Shown here piece by piece: positions 14,511 through 23,291 of a stretch of DNA of 64,000 bases; position 1 is the stretch's first letter; the number at the start of each line of letters is the position of its first letter. Position numbers and translations under genes: made by a program. The stretch is taken from the IMG/VR virus record IMGVR_UViG_3300046692_000130, positions 1 to 64,000 of that record; one strand, written 5' to 3'. Source of the DNA: a virus. The notes beneath the pieces are model-generated. The model saw only the letters and a list, made by a program, of their open reading frames with translations, was not told the origin of the DNA and did no database searches.

Positions 14511-15023
14511 TCAGCTAAACATGATCAGTGCGTAAGACAGTGAGTCGATGACGAGCGGAAGGCAAAGGGCAGAGACTGCACCAACGGTGTAGGCCCGAAC
14601 CTGCTTAGACGCTATTGCTCCTCTGGCGGTCGTTGCATGGGTATCCTGTACTTCTTGAGGCAAATGAAGTGCAAGACATCCACCGGCCAATGGCTCACTG
14701 ACTGGGCCAGTCCAAGCACCCCACGACTCTACGACTGTGTCATCTGTGTCAGTGACGGCATACGGCCCCTTCAGTTTTTGAGGCTCCACGCCGAGGACGG
14801 TTCTAATTACATGGTTTGCTGCAACACGAATACTCTCGATTGGCGCACCCACAACACAGGGGCAGAAACAATCAGGGCAGATTGAAGTACCGCAACAGGA
14901 AGTGAGATTTACTGCTATCGCAATGTGAAGCTTACGGCACACCCCGCAGTGCTGAAAATGGAAGGGTTGGTTATCAGGACTGCCGATTGGCAATTGTTCT
15001 TGTTCTAGCGACACTGGGTGCAT
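14511..15023 (-). CDS. Cysteine-rich membrane protein, 170 aa
   Basis: The N-terminal 60 residues have paired cysteines (CGVC, then CC and CPDCFCPC), probably a zinc-binding module. The last 27 residues (SALCLPLVIDSLSYALIMF) form a membrane anchor. No family recognised. GAGGAGG lies about 14 bases before the ATG. A good minus-strand promoter at 15088-15116 supports the gene. It is transcribed against the flanking plus-strand units, so it may be expressed in lysogeny. Confidence 0.55.
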   Translation of the reverse strand: MHPVSLEQEQLPIGSPDNQPFHFQHCGVCRKLHIAIAVNLTSCCGTSICPDCFCPCVVGAPIESIRVAANHVIRTVLGVEPQKLKGPYAVTDTDDTVVESWGAWTGPVSEPLAGGCLALHLPQEVQDTHATTARGAIASKQVRAYTVGAVSALCLPLVIDSLSYALIMFS

Positions 15024-15087
15024 GGAAACCGGAACTGCCTCCTCTTAGGCCGACAAATTACTGCTCTGTTGCTCGTCGACATGACTA

Positions 15088-15116
15088 ACGATACAGTACG
15101 ATCTCAGACGATACAA
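15088..15116 (-). promoter_or_regulatory. Promoter for the 15023 gene
   Basis: Minus strand TTGTAT (15111-15116), 17 bp, TATCGT (15088-15093). The box TCGTATC-like sequence is repeated within it, which may be an operator. Confidence 0.5.
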
Positions 15117-15147
15117 GAAGAAATTACCCAGTGTTCATTTTAGCCCA

Positions 15148-15290
15148 AAAACAGTGAACGCCGAAAATGTCGATTTATTTTGTCTCGTAAGTATCTTATT
15201 ATTCAGCATGTTACAGACCTTGACTTTTTCCACATCTTGTAATATGAGAATTCCGTGATATACTATGTATATAAGCTTGAGTAAGGGAAG
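15148..15290 (+). promoter_or_regulatory. Control block 2 with promoter for tRNA/terminase unit
   Basis: Plus-strand promoter TTGTAA (15237-15242), 16 bp, TATACT (15259-15264), preceded by TTTTTCCACA. Shares CGCCGAAAAT, the AT-rich spacer, the CCACA box and GAATTC/AATTC-GTGATA with control block 1. It lies about 160 bp upstream of tRNA-Asn and is the only strong promoter seen before the terminase genes. Confidence 0.6.
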
Positions 15291-15360
15291 TTTTCTATCT
15301 GTATCGGTAAAAACTTCCAACACGGGGTAACTCGCGAAACCCCTTATAAATCCTGTACTA

Positions 15361-15389
15361 AATGATTACTAACGGCTTCACAGTAATCA
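15361..15389 (+). terminator. Leader hairpin before the tRNAs
   Basis: ATGATTACT pairs perfectly with AGTAATCAT across an 11-base loop, followed by CTTTC. It lies between the promoter at 15237 and tRNA-Asn and may be an attenuator or antitermination target. Confidence 0.4.
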
Positions 15390-15425
15390 TCTTTCAGTCA
15401 GTGATTCGCACACATATACAACTAT

Positions 15426-15502
15426 TGGGTGATAGCACAAGTTGGTAGTGCATTCCGCTGTTAACGGAACGGTTGTAGGTTCGAACCCTACTCGCCCAGC
15501 CA
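15426..15502 (+). tRNA. tRNA-Asn (GTT anticodon)
   Basis: Complete cloverleaf: acceptor TGGGTGA pairs with TCGCCCA (one G-T pair), D-stem GCAC/GTGC, anticodon loop CTGTTAA, T-loop TTCGAAC, discriminator G and encoded CCA. Placed with tRNA-Trp directly before the late genes. Confidence 0.95.
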
Positions 15503-15565
15503 CATAAAGCCGCGTATACCAAGGCGGCTGGGGCCAACCCTAGTGGTGGCCCCCTTAGCATTCAC

Positions 15566-15639
15566 AGGTCGGTAAGCTAACGGCAAACTGTCTGGCTCCA
15601 AACCAGAACTTGCGGGTTCAAATCCTGCTCGACCTGCCA
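15566..15639 (+). tRNA. tRNA-Trp (CCA anticodon)
   Basis: Acceptor AGGTCGG pairs with TCGACCT; anticodon stem TCTGG/CCAGA with loop CTCCAAA; T-loop TTCAAAT; encoded CCA end. The D-stem has one mismatch, so it is slightly divergent. A GGGGCCA/TGGCCCC hairpin lies between it and tRNA-Asn at about 15528-15551. Confidence 0.92.
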
Positions 15640-15708
15640 AACATCAACAACAGACCCGCCACGCCTCTCACGGAAGCGCAACTGGCGGGTTTTCTATTTG
15701 GAGCAAAC

Positions 15709-16089
15709 TTGCCATCTCGAAGTCAACGACCATGCTCGGTTCCCGGGTGTACGAACCTGTGCGCGAACAGATGGTGCGAGATCCACGAGAAGGACAAGAC
15801 GGTCACACGGAAGTACGACCTCTACAGGGGCAGCAGCACTGAGAGAGGCTACGGCGGCGAGTGGCGCAAGGTTCGCCTTCAGATCCTGAAGCGCGACAAC
15901 TTCCTCTGCGTTGCCTGTCTGGCCACTGGCCGACCGACCACGGCAACTGACGTCGATCACATCGTGCCTATGGCGCGTGGCGGTGCTCGACTGGATCCTA
16001 ACAACCTGCAGTCACTTTGCAGTGTGTGCCACAAACGCAAGACCTATGAGCACGATGGGGCATTTGGCAACGACGTAAGCGAGATCTAA
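15709..16089 (+). CDS. HNH endonuclease of the packaging module, 126 aa
   Basis: Start taken at a TTG with GGAG six bases upstream; a longer frame would begin inside tRNA-Trp. CSVPGC, CANRWC and CVAC..C are metal-binding cysteines around the HNH core VDHIVPMARGG, then DPNNLQSLCSVCHKRKT. Small HNH nucleases next to terminase genes assist terminase cutting in HK97-like phages. Gene order (HNH, Ntn hydrolase, TerS, TerL) supports that role. Confidence 0.88.
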   Translation: MPSRSQRPCSVPGCTNLCANRWCEIHEKDKTVTRKYDLYRGSSTERGYGGEWRKVRLQILKRDNFLCVACLATGRPTTATDVDHIVPMARGGARLDPNNLQSLCSVCHKRKTYEHDGAFGNDVSEI

Positions 16090-16103
16090 GGAGCAGAGAC
16101 ACG

Positions 16104-16667
16104 ATGACGTGCATAGTAGGTCTCGTCGATAAAGACGGTGTTGTGCTTGGAGGAGATTCAGCGGGTGTCGATGAGTCGTTCGCTATAGAGTCGCGCACAG
16201 ACCCAAAAGTCTTCACGCGTGGCCCATTTGTCATTGGCTTCGCTGGCAGCTTCCGCATTGGGCAATTGCTGCGCTACAAGCTCACGACGCCTCAACATCA
16301 GATCAAGCTCGAAGATCACGAGTACATGGCGACACGTTTCGTGGACGCGGTACGAAAGTGCCTGAAGGACAACGGCGCGGTGAGTGATGACTTCAAGGCA
16401 GAGACCGGCGGTACCTTCTTGGTCGTCTATCGCAACAAGCTGTACTCGATTCAAGAAGACTACCAAGTCGCTTGTGTGCAGGATTCGTTCGACGCAATCG
16501 GGTGTGGATCTGACATCGCGAAGGGCGCACTTTACGTGCTCCCGAAAGACATGACGACTGAAGATCGAGCGCTGAAGGCACTACAGGCTGCTGAACGATT
16601 CAGCGCCGGTGTGCGCGGCCCGTTCCATCTCGTCCGAAGTAAAAAACAACGAAAGAAAGTGAAGTAA
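16104..16667 (+). CDS. Proteasome-like Ntn hydrolase, 187 aa
   Basis: Begins MTCIVGLVDKDGVVLGGDSA. After removal of Met the N-terminal Thr1, Asp17 and Lys34 fall where the proteasome beta/HslV triad (Thr1, Asp17, Lys33) sits, and GGDSAG is the usual second-strand motif. A C-terminal GCGSDIAKGAL matches the conserved GxGxxxA region. Likely a threonine peptidase or a relative. It lies between the HNH and terminase genes, so an assembly or packaging-related proteolytic role is possible but unproven. Confidence 0.75.
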   Translation: MTCIVGLVDKDGVVLGGDSAGVDESFAIESRTDPKVFTRGPFVIGFAGSFRIGQLLRYKLTTPQHQIKLEDHEYMATRFVDAVRKCLKDNGAVSDDFKAETGGTFLVVYRNKLYSIQEDYQVACVQDSFDAIGCGSDIAKGALYVLPKDMTTEDRALKALQAAERFSAGVRGPFHLVRSKKQRKKVK

Positions 16668-17081
16668 ATGCCGACACCAAGAAAGACAGTCGACCAACTG
16701 CGACTGAGTGGAGCACTTGACGTGAACCCCGGTAGATATGCGGATCGCGTCGAGAACGAACCGGTACCAACTGGCGAGATCGGTGATCCTCCTGAGCACT
16801 TCAGGCATGCCAAGAAAAAGATCTGGCGCGAGATCGTTGCGAACTCTCCCCCGGGAGTGCTCAAGAATAGCGACCGCATGACAGTCGAACTTGCTGCTCA
16901 CCTAATGGACAAGCTTCGTAACGACGAGGAAGGAATCTTGAAGGCGAGTGAGTACACCTTGCTGCTGAACGTCCTCGCGAAGCTCGGTATGAACCCAATT
17001 GACCGCACACGAATCGCGGCAACCCCGCCCGACAAGAAAGAGAAAGCTGCCGATCCATGGGCAGAGCTACTGCAGCAGTGA
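16668..17081 (+). CDS. terS: Terminase small subunit (P27 family)
   Basis: 137 aa. Begins with basic PTPRKTVDQLRLSGALDVNPG, followed by AKKKIWREIVANSPPGVL and the helical core MTVELAAHLMDKLRNDEEGI, ending in a Pro/Lys-rich tail. This matches the P27-type small terminase layout. It would recognise phage DNA for packaging. The ATG immediately follows the stop of the Ntn hydrolase gene, and TerL follows 11 bases later. Confidence 0.85.
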   Translation: MPTPRKTVDQLRLSGALDVNPGRYADRVENEPVPTGEIGDPPEHFRHAKKKIWREIVANSPPGVLKNSDRMTVELAAHLMDKLRNDEEGILKASEYTLLLNVLAKLGMNPIDRTRIAATPPDKKEKAADPWAELLQQ

Positions 17082-17092
17082 CCTAACCACAC

Positions 17093-18784
17093 ATGAACAT
17101 CTCGATCAATCACGCGCACGACGCGCACCAATACGCACATGACGTCGTCGCTGGAAAGATCACGTCCTGTAAGTGGGTCAAGCTTGCATGCGAACGACAC
17201 CTGAAAGGTCTCGACGAAGCAAAGCAGGATAGCTACCAGTGGGAGTTCGATGAAGCTAAAGCGAACAAGGTTTGCAAGTTCATGGAACTGCTCCCACATG
17301 TCAAAGGCAAATGGGCTGCTAAAGCTGAAACAGTACGGCTAGAACCATGGCAGAAATTCGTAATTGCGAACATGTTCGGATGGGTCGATAAGACCACCGG
17401 CCTTCGCAAGTACCGCATCGTCTACATCTGCGTTCCTCGTAAGAACGGCAAGAGCTTCTTGGCTGCTGGCATCGGGTTGTACTTGTTCGCGCTCGATGGT
17501 GAGTTTGGCGCTGAGGTTTATTCCGGTGCAACCACTGAGAAGCAAGCGTGGGAAATTTTCCGACCGGCGCAACAGATGTGTGAACGCACACCTGCACTGC
17601 GCGAACGTCTCGGGATCGCGGTCAACGCGAAGACACTGACGATTGAAAGCAACGGCTCCCGTATGTTGCCTGTCATCGGATCTCCCGGTGATGGTGCCTC
17701 GCCGTCTGGCTCCCTCATCGACGAATACCACGAGCATCCTACAGACGTCCTGCTCGACACCATGATCACTGGTATGGGTGCTCGTGAGCAGCCTCTGGCG
17801 ATCATCACTACGACTGCTGGCTCAAACACTGCTGGCCCTTGCCGAATGCTCCAGAGTGATCTGGAGAAGGTTCTGGAAGGGACTTTTACGAACAACGAAC
17901 TCTTCGGTGTGATCTACACCATCGACGAGGGCGACGACTGGCAAAGCGAGGAAGCACTTCGCAAAGCGAATCCGAACTACGACGTATCAGTATCGGGCGA
18001 CTTCTTGAAAGCGCGTGTCGCTGAGGCAGTACAGTCGAGTCGCAAACAAAACATCACCAAGACGAAGCACCTGAACGTCTGGGTAAACGCAACGAGTGCA
18101 TTCTTCAACGTAGCCAAGTGGATGACACTGGCCGACGCGAATCTACACGAAGACCAGTTCATTGGTCAGCCTTGCGTTACCGGTCTCGACCTTGCGTCAC
18201 AGATCGACATCGCAGCCTCAGTGAAAGTCTTCATGAGGCAGATAGATGGCGTCGAACACTACTACATCTTTGGGAAGTTTTATATCCCAACGGATACGGT
18301 GAACCTGCCGCAGAATCAGCACTACCAGCAGTGGCACCATGAAGAGCAACTCATAGCTACTCCCGGCAGTGAGACCGACTTCAGCTTTATCAAGCGAGGA
18401 ATCCTCGAAGACGCAGAGAAGTTCGCCGTCAAAGAGTTGGCGTTCGATAAATATCAAGCCACTCACTTGAAGCAGGAGATCGCGGCAGAGACATCCATCC
18501 TGACCACCGAGATCCCGCAGACACCCTTGATGTTGTCTGAGCCTATGAAGCAGCTTGAGGCAATGATCATCTCCGGTCGCATCCACCATGACGGCAACCC
18601 TGTGATGACGTGGATGATCGGCAACACCGTTGCCAGAGTCGATGCGAATGAGAATGTCTTTCCACGTAAGGAGAGACCTGAGAACAAAATAGACGGCGTC
18701 TCTGCCTTACTGAATGCGCTCGTTAGAGTTCGCTCTGCGATTACCGCACTTGATACAGAGTTCTTCGACTTCAACGGATTTTGA
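17093..18784 (+). CDS. terL: Terminase large subunit
   Basis: 563 aa. Walker A-like PRKNGKSFLAAG near residue 116-127, Walker B LIDEYHEH near 210, and RNase H-like nuclease residues starting at VTGLDLASQIDIAAS near 362. This is the HK97/P27-partner type of TerL: an ATP-driven DNA translocase that cuts concatemers. No internal stop or frameshift. Confidence 0.95.
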   Translation: MNISINHAHDAHQYAHDVVAGKITSCKWVKLACERHLKGLDEAKQDSYQWEFDEAKANKVCKFMELLPHVKGKWAAKAETVRLEPWQKFVIANMFGWVDKTTGLRKYRIVYICVPRKNGKSFLAAGIGLYLFALDGEFGAEVYSGATTEKQAWEIFRPAQQMCERTPALRERLGIAVNAKTLTIESNGSRMLPVIGSPGDGASPSGSLIDEYHEHPTDVLLDTMITGMGAREQPLAIITTTAGSNTAGPCRMLQSDLEKVLEGTFTNNELFGVIYTIDEGDDWQSEEALRKANPNYDVSVSGDFLKARVAEAVQSSRKQNITKTKHLNVWVNATSAFFNVAKWMTLADANLHEDQFIGQPCVTGLDLASQIDIAASVKVFMRQIDGVEHYYIFGKFYIPTDTVNLPQNQHYQQWHHEEQLIATPGSETDFSFIKRGILEDAEKFAVKELAFDKYQATHLKQEIAAETSILTTEIPQTPLMLSEPMKQLEAMIISGRIHHDGNPVMTWMIGNTVARVDANENVFPRKERPENKIDGVSALLNALVRVRSAITALDTEFFDFNGF

Positions 18785-18796
18785 GGCTAAACACTT

Positions 18797-18997
18797 TTGA
18801 ACTACACCGACGTTCTTTTTCTGCTCGGCATCATTTTGTTTTCTGTTGGACTCGGCTTTATTTACTGGCCGTTGGTCTTCCTTTGGTTCGGCGGCTGGTT
18901 CATGTTCCTCGCGTATCACAGCGCGAAACGGACGCTGCATTTCACGACTACAACACCCAGACAGTACGCCGTCACACCTGACTTCAACGACAACTAA
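18797..18997 (+). CDS. Small membrane protein between terL and portal, 66 aa
   Basis: TTG start with GAGG about 11 bases upstream. Two closely spaced hydrophobic segments: VLFLLGIILFSVGLGFIYW and LVFLWFGGWFMFLAY, then a polar tail. Short membrane proteins are common between terminase and portal in HK97-like phages; function unknown. Confidence 0.65.
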   Translation: MNYTDVLFLLGIILFSVGLGFIYWPLVFLWFGGWFMFLAYHSAKRTLHFTTTTPRQYAVTPDFNDN

Positions 18998-19007
18998 GGA
19001 ATAAAAC

Positions 19008-20741
19008 ATGTCCCTACTAACACGGCTGATCCGAAACGGCTCACCATTTGACAATCCAGCCGTGCCGTTGAATTCAGCGAACGTCGAATACTTCTTGGAT
19101 CTCTTTTCCGGTGGCGGTCGCGGCGATGCGAATGAGATCGTAACACCTATCACCGCGATGCAGACCACAGCAGTGTGGGCCTGTGTCACCAAGATCTCGG
19201 AGCAGATCGCAACATCCCCTCTCCTTGTTTACGAAGTCGATAAGAAGGGCAAGCATGTAGCGCTGGATCATCCGTACTACTACCTGCTCCACAGCAAGCC
19301 AAACGATGAGCAGGACTCGGTTCAGTTCCGCACATCTGCACAGGCAAGTCTGCTGCTCTGGGGTAATGCGTACATCCAACTGCAGCGCGACAACAGCAAT
19401 TCGATTCGACAGATGTGGCTTCGTCATCCCGCGAAGACACGCGCACTTCGGATTGATGGGACGCTATGGTACGAAACCACCGACAACCACAAAGGTGACA
19501 GAACGCTGATCGACGCCGACGACATGATTCACATCATGGGCATGACGTTCGACGGATTCAACGGTGTCAGTCCCATCGAGTTTGCACGACAGACCATCGG
19601 CACGAACATTGCCATGGATCGCTTCGGCGCTCAGTTCTTCGGTAACTTCGCAACTCCATCACTAGCGATCAAGACACCGAACGCAGTGAAGCCCGAAGAT
19701 AAGGCGCGCATGCGGTCACAGTGGGAAGCACTGCAATCTGGTTCGAACCGGCACCGCGTAGCTATCCTCGACAACGGTATGGACGTCGAGACGATCTCGA
19801 TCCCACCTGAGGCAGCACAGTTTCTTGAGTCGAAGATGATGACTCGCAGAGACATCGCAGCAATCTTTGGTGTTCCACCGGCAATGATCGGTGACGTTGA
19901 GAAGTCTGTACGAGCCAATGTCGAACAGCAGAGCATCGACTTCTTGAACTTCTGCTTGAAGCCATGGATTCGCCGCTGGGAGATTGCGCTATCGACGAAG
20001 CTCTTCCCTACTGTCGGACGCAACGCGAATAAGTTCATCGCCAAGTTCGATATGCGCGAGATGCTTCGCCCTGATGCTGCAGCGCGAACGACCTTCTACC
20101 AGTCTGGTATCCAGAACGGTGTGCTCTCGCCTGATGAGGCGCGTGAGATGGAAGGATTGAACCCGCTCGGTAACTACGGCGATCAGCACTTCATTCAGTT
20201 GAATATGCAGACGCTGAAGATGGCGAAGCAGGTTGAGGATATCGGCCCAGTCGACAATACGGCCCCGAACCCGACCGGCGATCAAGGTAAGACACCGAAG
20301 GCCGATCCTAAGACAGAGACCGACGACACACTCGAAGTCGAATCTGAAGAGAACTCTCTGATGAACCGAATCGGTACACCCTACTCGGGTTTGTATCGCG
20401 ACGGACTCAGCCGGTTGCTCCATCGCTCCAAGCGTGACGCAACGGCCATTCGTCAGTGCCTCAGCCCAACACTCATTGGTATTGCACTCTCTCTCCGGTC
20501 GCTTCATAAGATCCCGGGCGACGTGCTGACCACAAACGACGAATGCTATCGAGCGATCAACAAACTGGTCGACGGTATCGAACGGCGCGCTTCTAGCTGG
20601 AAGGAAGACGACGTTGAATCAATCAGCCGCGATGAACTGAAACGAGCCATGAGGAGCTTGGTCTTTGCTACACACAAAGATCTGGGAACGATTCGGGCGC
20701 TCAAGGACATCCGTGAGCTTGAAGACGACAAGGAAGAGTAA
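19008..20741 (+). CDS. Portal protein (HK97 type)
   Basis: 577 aa. Typical portal features: MQTTAVWACVTKISEQIATS near residue 50-68, YYLLHSKPNDEQ, WGNAYIQL, and GVPPAMIGDVEKS near 280-295. The C-terminal 160 residues after the portal core are longer than in the standard 400-aa proteins, polar and partly helical. It forms the dodecameric DNA gate of the capsid. Followed three bases later by the protease gene. Confidence 0.94.
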   Translation: MSLLTRLIRNGSPFDNPAVPLNSANVEYFLDLFSGGGRGDANEIVTPITAMQTTAVWACVTKISEQIATSPLLVYEVDKKGKHVALDHPYYYLLHSKPNDEQDSVQFRTSAQASLLLWGNAYIQLQRDNSNSIRQMWLRHPAKTRALRIDGTLWYETTDNHKGDRTLIDADDMIHIMGMTFDGFNGVSPIEFARQTIGTNIAMDRFGAQFFGNFATPSLAIKTPNAVKPEDKARMRSQWEALQSGSNRHRVAILDNGMDVETISIPPEAAQFLESKMMTRRDIAAIFGVPPAMIGDVEKSVRANVEQQSIDFLNFCLKPWIRRWEIALSTKLFPTVGRNANKFIAKFDMREMLRPDAAARTTFYQSGIQNGVLSPDEAREMEGLNPLGNYGDQHFIQLNMQTLKMAKQVEDIGPVDNTAPNPTGDQGKTPKADPKTETDDTLEVESEENSLMNRIGTPYSGLYRDGLSRLLHRSKRDATAIRQCLSPTLIGIALSLRSLHKIPGDVLTTNDECYRAINKLVDGIERRASSWKEDDVESISRDELKRAMRSLVFATHKDLGTIRALKDIRELEDDKEE

Positions 20742-20743
20742 AC

Positions 20744-21538
20744 ATGAAACGTGAACGAAGGTTTTTGGCCCATGAGTTCCGCGTCGACGACTCCGGTGCA
20801 GCGCCTAAGATCTCTGGTTACGCAAGCAAGTTCGGCGTACTCAGTGAGGATCTCGGTGGCTTCCGTGAGCGAATTGACCCGGGCGCATTCGACGCCTGTC
20901 TAGCCTCCACTCCCGACATCGTCGGTCTCTTCAATCACAACCCCGAAAAGGTACTGGGCAGAACAACGTCTGGCACCATGGAAGTCAAGACCGATGCGGT
21001 CGGCCTCTTCTATGTGATTGATCCACCCGACACGCAGCTTGCCCGAGACCTGATGGTTTCGATGAAGCGCGGCGACATCAACAAGAGCAGCTTCGGCTTC
21101 TTCTGCCTCGAAGACACATGGGATTTGGCTGAGGACGGATCTTTGATTCGTACCGTGCTAAAGGCCAGCGTATTCGATTGCAGCCCTGTGACGTTCCCGG
21201 CTTACCCCGATGCGACCTCTCAGGTACGCTCGTTGTTCCCTGACGGCAAGCCTGAAGTACCTGAACCTGAAGCTCCTGCAGCGCCGGTAATTGAAGCGCC
21301 TGTCGAGACTGAAGTCCGTTCTGAAGATGCACCTGCTGCAGACAATGCAGAAGAGCGCAACAGTGAGGACGAAGACGAGGAAGGCGACGATTGCGAAGGC
21401 TGTGAAGACGACGACTGTGAGTTCTGCAGTGCTCGTCGCGAGTCTGAGCGCGCTGCCGCTGATGCTGCAAAGGCGACCGAAGATGCCGCTGTACACGAGA
21501 ACCTTACGCTCAAGCTGAAGTTGGCTTCGATCTCGTAA
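20744..21538 (+). CDS. Prohead maturation protease
   Basis: 264 aa. HK97 gp4/U35 type: GGFRERIDPGAF, the catalytic His region FNHNPEKVLGR near residue 65, and the Ser region DINKSSFGFF near 110. The protease core ends near 165; the remaining 95 residues are very acidic and Pro/Glu/Ala-rich with CEGCEDDDCEFC, probably a scaffold-like tail fused to the protease. It would cleave the capsid protein's N-terminal delta domain. Confidence 0.93.
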   Translation: MKRERRFLAHEFRVDDSGAAPKISGYASKFGVLSEDLGGFRERIDPGAFDACLASTPDIVGLFNHNPEKVLGRTTSGTMEVKTDAVGLFYVIDPPDTQLARDLMVSMKRGDINKSSFGFFCLEDTWDLAEDGSLIRTVLKASVFDCSPVTFPAYPDATSQVRSLFPDGKPEVPEPEAPAAPVIEAPVETEVRSEDAPAADNAEERNSEDEDEEGDDCEGCEDDDCEFCSARRESERAAADAAKATEDAAVHENLTLKLKLASIS

Positions 21539-21706
21539 ACAGCAACGAACAAGATTGGCAGTGATCAGTGTCCGTGTAATGCGGCCCCTTAGGTGGGAAC
21601 TCTTGATCCTGCAGCGACGAAGACACCATAGAGCGTGGCTGACTGTCTCGCAAACCCTGCACCACTCATTCTGTAACACCCAAATTCAAACAAGGAACTT
21701 ATCACA
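21539..21706. other. Protease-capsid spacer
   Basis: 168 bp without a convincing gene. Ends in a ribosome-binding region (AAGGAAC) for the capsid gene. No clear hairpin. Confidence 0.4.
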
Positions 21707-22942
21707 ATGAATACTCGCAATCTGCGGGAACAGCGCGCTGCGCTCATCACTCAGGCCAACGCTCTTTTGACCGAGAACGTCGCACTCAACGAAGAGCAGC
21801 GCTCGAAGTTTGACGCCCTCTATGCTGAGGCCGACGGTCTCAAGCAGACCATCGACCGTGCGGAGCGCGCAGCGGCTGCTGAGGCAGAGCTTCGTGAACT
21901 CCAGCCCGTCGTGAAGCCTGTTGTTGAGGGCGATGCAAAGGCTGCTGAGGTTCGTGCTGCCAAGTACACTTCGGCGTTCAACAAGTATCTGCGCGAGGGC
22001 AAGGAAGGTCTGAATGCTGAAGAGCGTTCGCTTCTGTCCGAGAATCGCGCACAGTCGGTGACGACTGGCTCCGGTGGAGCGTACACGGTGCCTCAGGGCT
22101 TCATGAACGAGCTTGCTGTAGCGCTGAAGCACTACGGCGGTATCCGCGACGTGGCGCGCAGCCTCGTTACTTCGACCGGCAATCCGCTGCCGTGGCCGAC
22201 GAACAACGATACCTCGAACATGGGTTCGCGCCTCGGTGCAACTTCTGTTCCCGGTACCGCTCAGGAAGTCGATCTGACCTTCGGTCAGGTGAACCTGAAT
22301 GCATGGACGTACACGTCTCAGGCGATCACGGTTCCGAACGAATTGCTGCAGGATTCGGCGTTCGATCTGGAGGCATTCATCAAGGAGCAGTTCGTCACAC
22401 GTATCGGTCGTATTCAGAACAACGAATTCACCGTCTACAGCGGTGGCAACGGCCCTCAGGGTGTTGTTCCCTTCGCTACCGGCTCTGCAACCGGCGTAAC
22501 TGCTGCCACGGGCGGCACGACCGCGATCACCTACGACAACCTCGTAGACCTGATCCACTCGGTCGATCTGGCGTACCGCAAGAACGGTACCCTGATGTTC
22601 AACGACCTCACGTTCTCCGTGATCCGCAAGATCAAGGACAACTACGGTCGTCCGCTGCTGGCCCCGGGCATCGACGGTTCGGATCCCGACAAGATCCTCG
22701 GTTACAAGTACGTGGTCAACAACGACATGGCTGTACCCGGTGCCAACGCCTACTCCATGCTGTTCGGTGACTTCTCCAAGTACATCGTCCGCGACATCGC
22801 GAACAGCACGGCCATCATGCGCCTCGACCAGTTGAACGCGCTCAACAACCAGACCACCTTCGTTGCGTTCACGCGCTCCGATGCTCGTGGTGTGGATGCT
22901 GGTACGCACCCGATCAGCTTCTTCAAGCAGTCGGCAACTTAA
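21707..22942 (+). CDS. Major capsid protein (HK97 fold)
   Basis: 411 aa. The N-terminal 120 residues are helical and charged (delta domain, LREQRAALITQANALLTENV). The mature part starts about where TTGSGGAYTVPQGF occurs, then VDLTFGQVNLNAW and FVTRIGRIQNNEF, ending FVAFTRSDARGVDAGTHPI. The most CDS-like codon usage in the window fits high expression. Cleaved by the upstream protease, followed by a terminator. Confidence 0.95.
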   Translation: MNTRNLREQRAALITQANALLTENVALNEEQRSKFDALYAEADGLKQTIDRAERAAAAEAELRELQPVVKPVVEGDAKAAEVRAAKYTSAFNKYLREGKEGLNAEERSLLSENRAQSVTTGSGGAYTVPQGFMNELAVALKHYGGIRDVARSLVTSTGNPLPWPTNNDTSNMGSRLGATSVPGTAQEVDLTFGQVNLNAWTYTSQAITVPNELLQDSAFDLEAFIKEQFVTRIGRIQNNEFTVYSGGNGPQGVVPFATGSATGVTAATGGTTAITYDNLVDLIHSVDLAYRKNGTLMFNDLTFSVIRKIKDNYGRPLLAPGIDGSDPDKILGYKYVVNNDMAVPGANAYSMLFGDFSKYIVRDIANSTAIMRLDQLNALNNQTTFVAFTRSDARGVDAGTHPISFFKQSAT

Positions 22943-22948
22943 TCAAGT

Positions 22949-22979
22949 GGCTCCTCAGTCTTCACGGGCTGGGGAGCCT
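22949..22979 (+). terminator. Terminator after major capsid gene
   Basis: GGCTCCTCAG pairs with CTGGGGAGCC across a 10-base loop, followed by TCTTTCCTT. Probably partial, reducing expression of downstream genes relative to capsid. Confidence 0.7.
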
Positions 22980-22997
22980 CTTTCCTTGTAAGGACAC

Positions 22998-23291
22998 ATG
23001 AAAGAACTCATCATTCTCACTTCCATAAGTGGAACAGGTAACCCAGACGGCATCAGCCCCGGCGTATTCAGCTTCTCACGCGGAATGTACGTGAAGATCC
23101 AAGACGATCATCTCGCTGATGTATGGGTAGCCACTGGTCGCGCCAAGTACGCCGACCCTGAGCCTGTAACAGATTTTGTAGCCCCTCAGGCACCGGCGAT
23201 CACTCCCGAACCTGAGACAGCAACCATCCCCACATCTCACGAGACGGCCATTTCTCCACAAGGGAGGAGGCCACGAAAGCGCGGTAAGTAA
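22998..23291 (+). CDS. Hypothetical head protein, 97 aa
   Basis: Starts MKELIILTSISGTGNPDGIS; residues 20-55 resemble the short beta-domain proteins that often lie between capsid and connector. The tail is Pro/Glu/Thr-rich and ends in a basic RRPRKRGK. Overlaps the next gene's ATG by one base. Could be a head-fibre or stabilising protein, which is inference. Confidence 0.65.
   Translation: MKELIILTSISGTGNPDGISPGVFSFSRGMYVKIQDDHLADVWVATGRAKYADPEPVTDFVAPQAPAITPEPETATIPTSHETAISPQGRRPRKRGK

Noticed and set aside
15610-15708. N-terminal extension of the HNH protein
   Set aside because: It begins inside tRNA-Trp; a TTG with a good ribosome-binding site at 15709 explains the gene.
21686-22909. 407-codon minus-strand frame opposite the capsid gene
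   Set aside because: Mirror of the highly biased capsid codons; no promoter or ribosome-binding site, and the plus-strand frame is a clear HK97 capsid.
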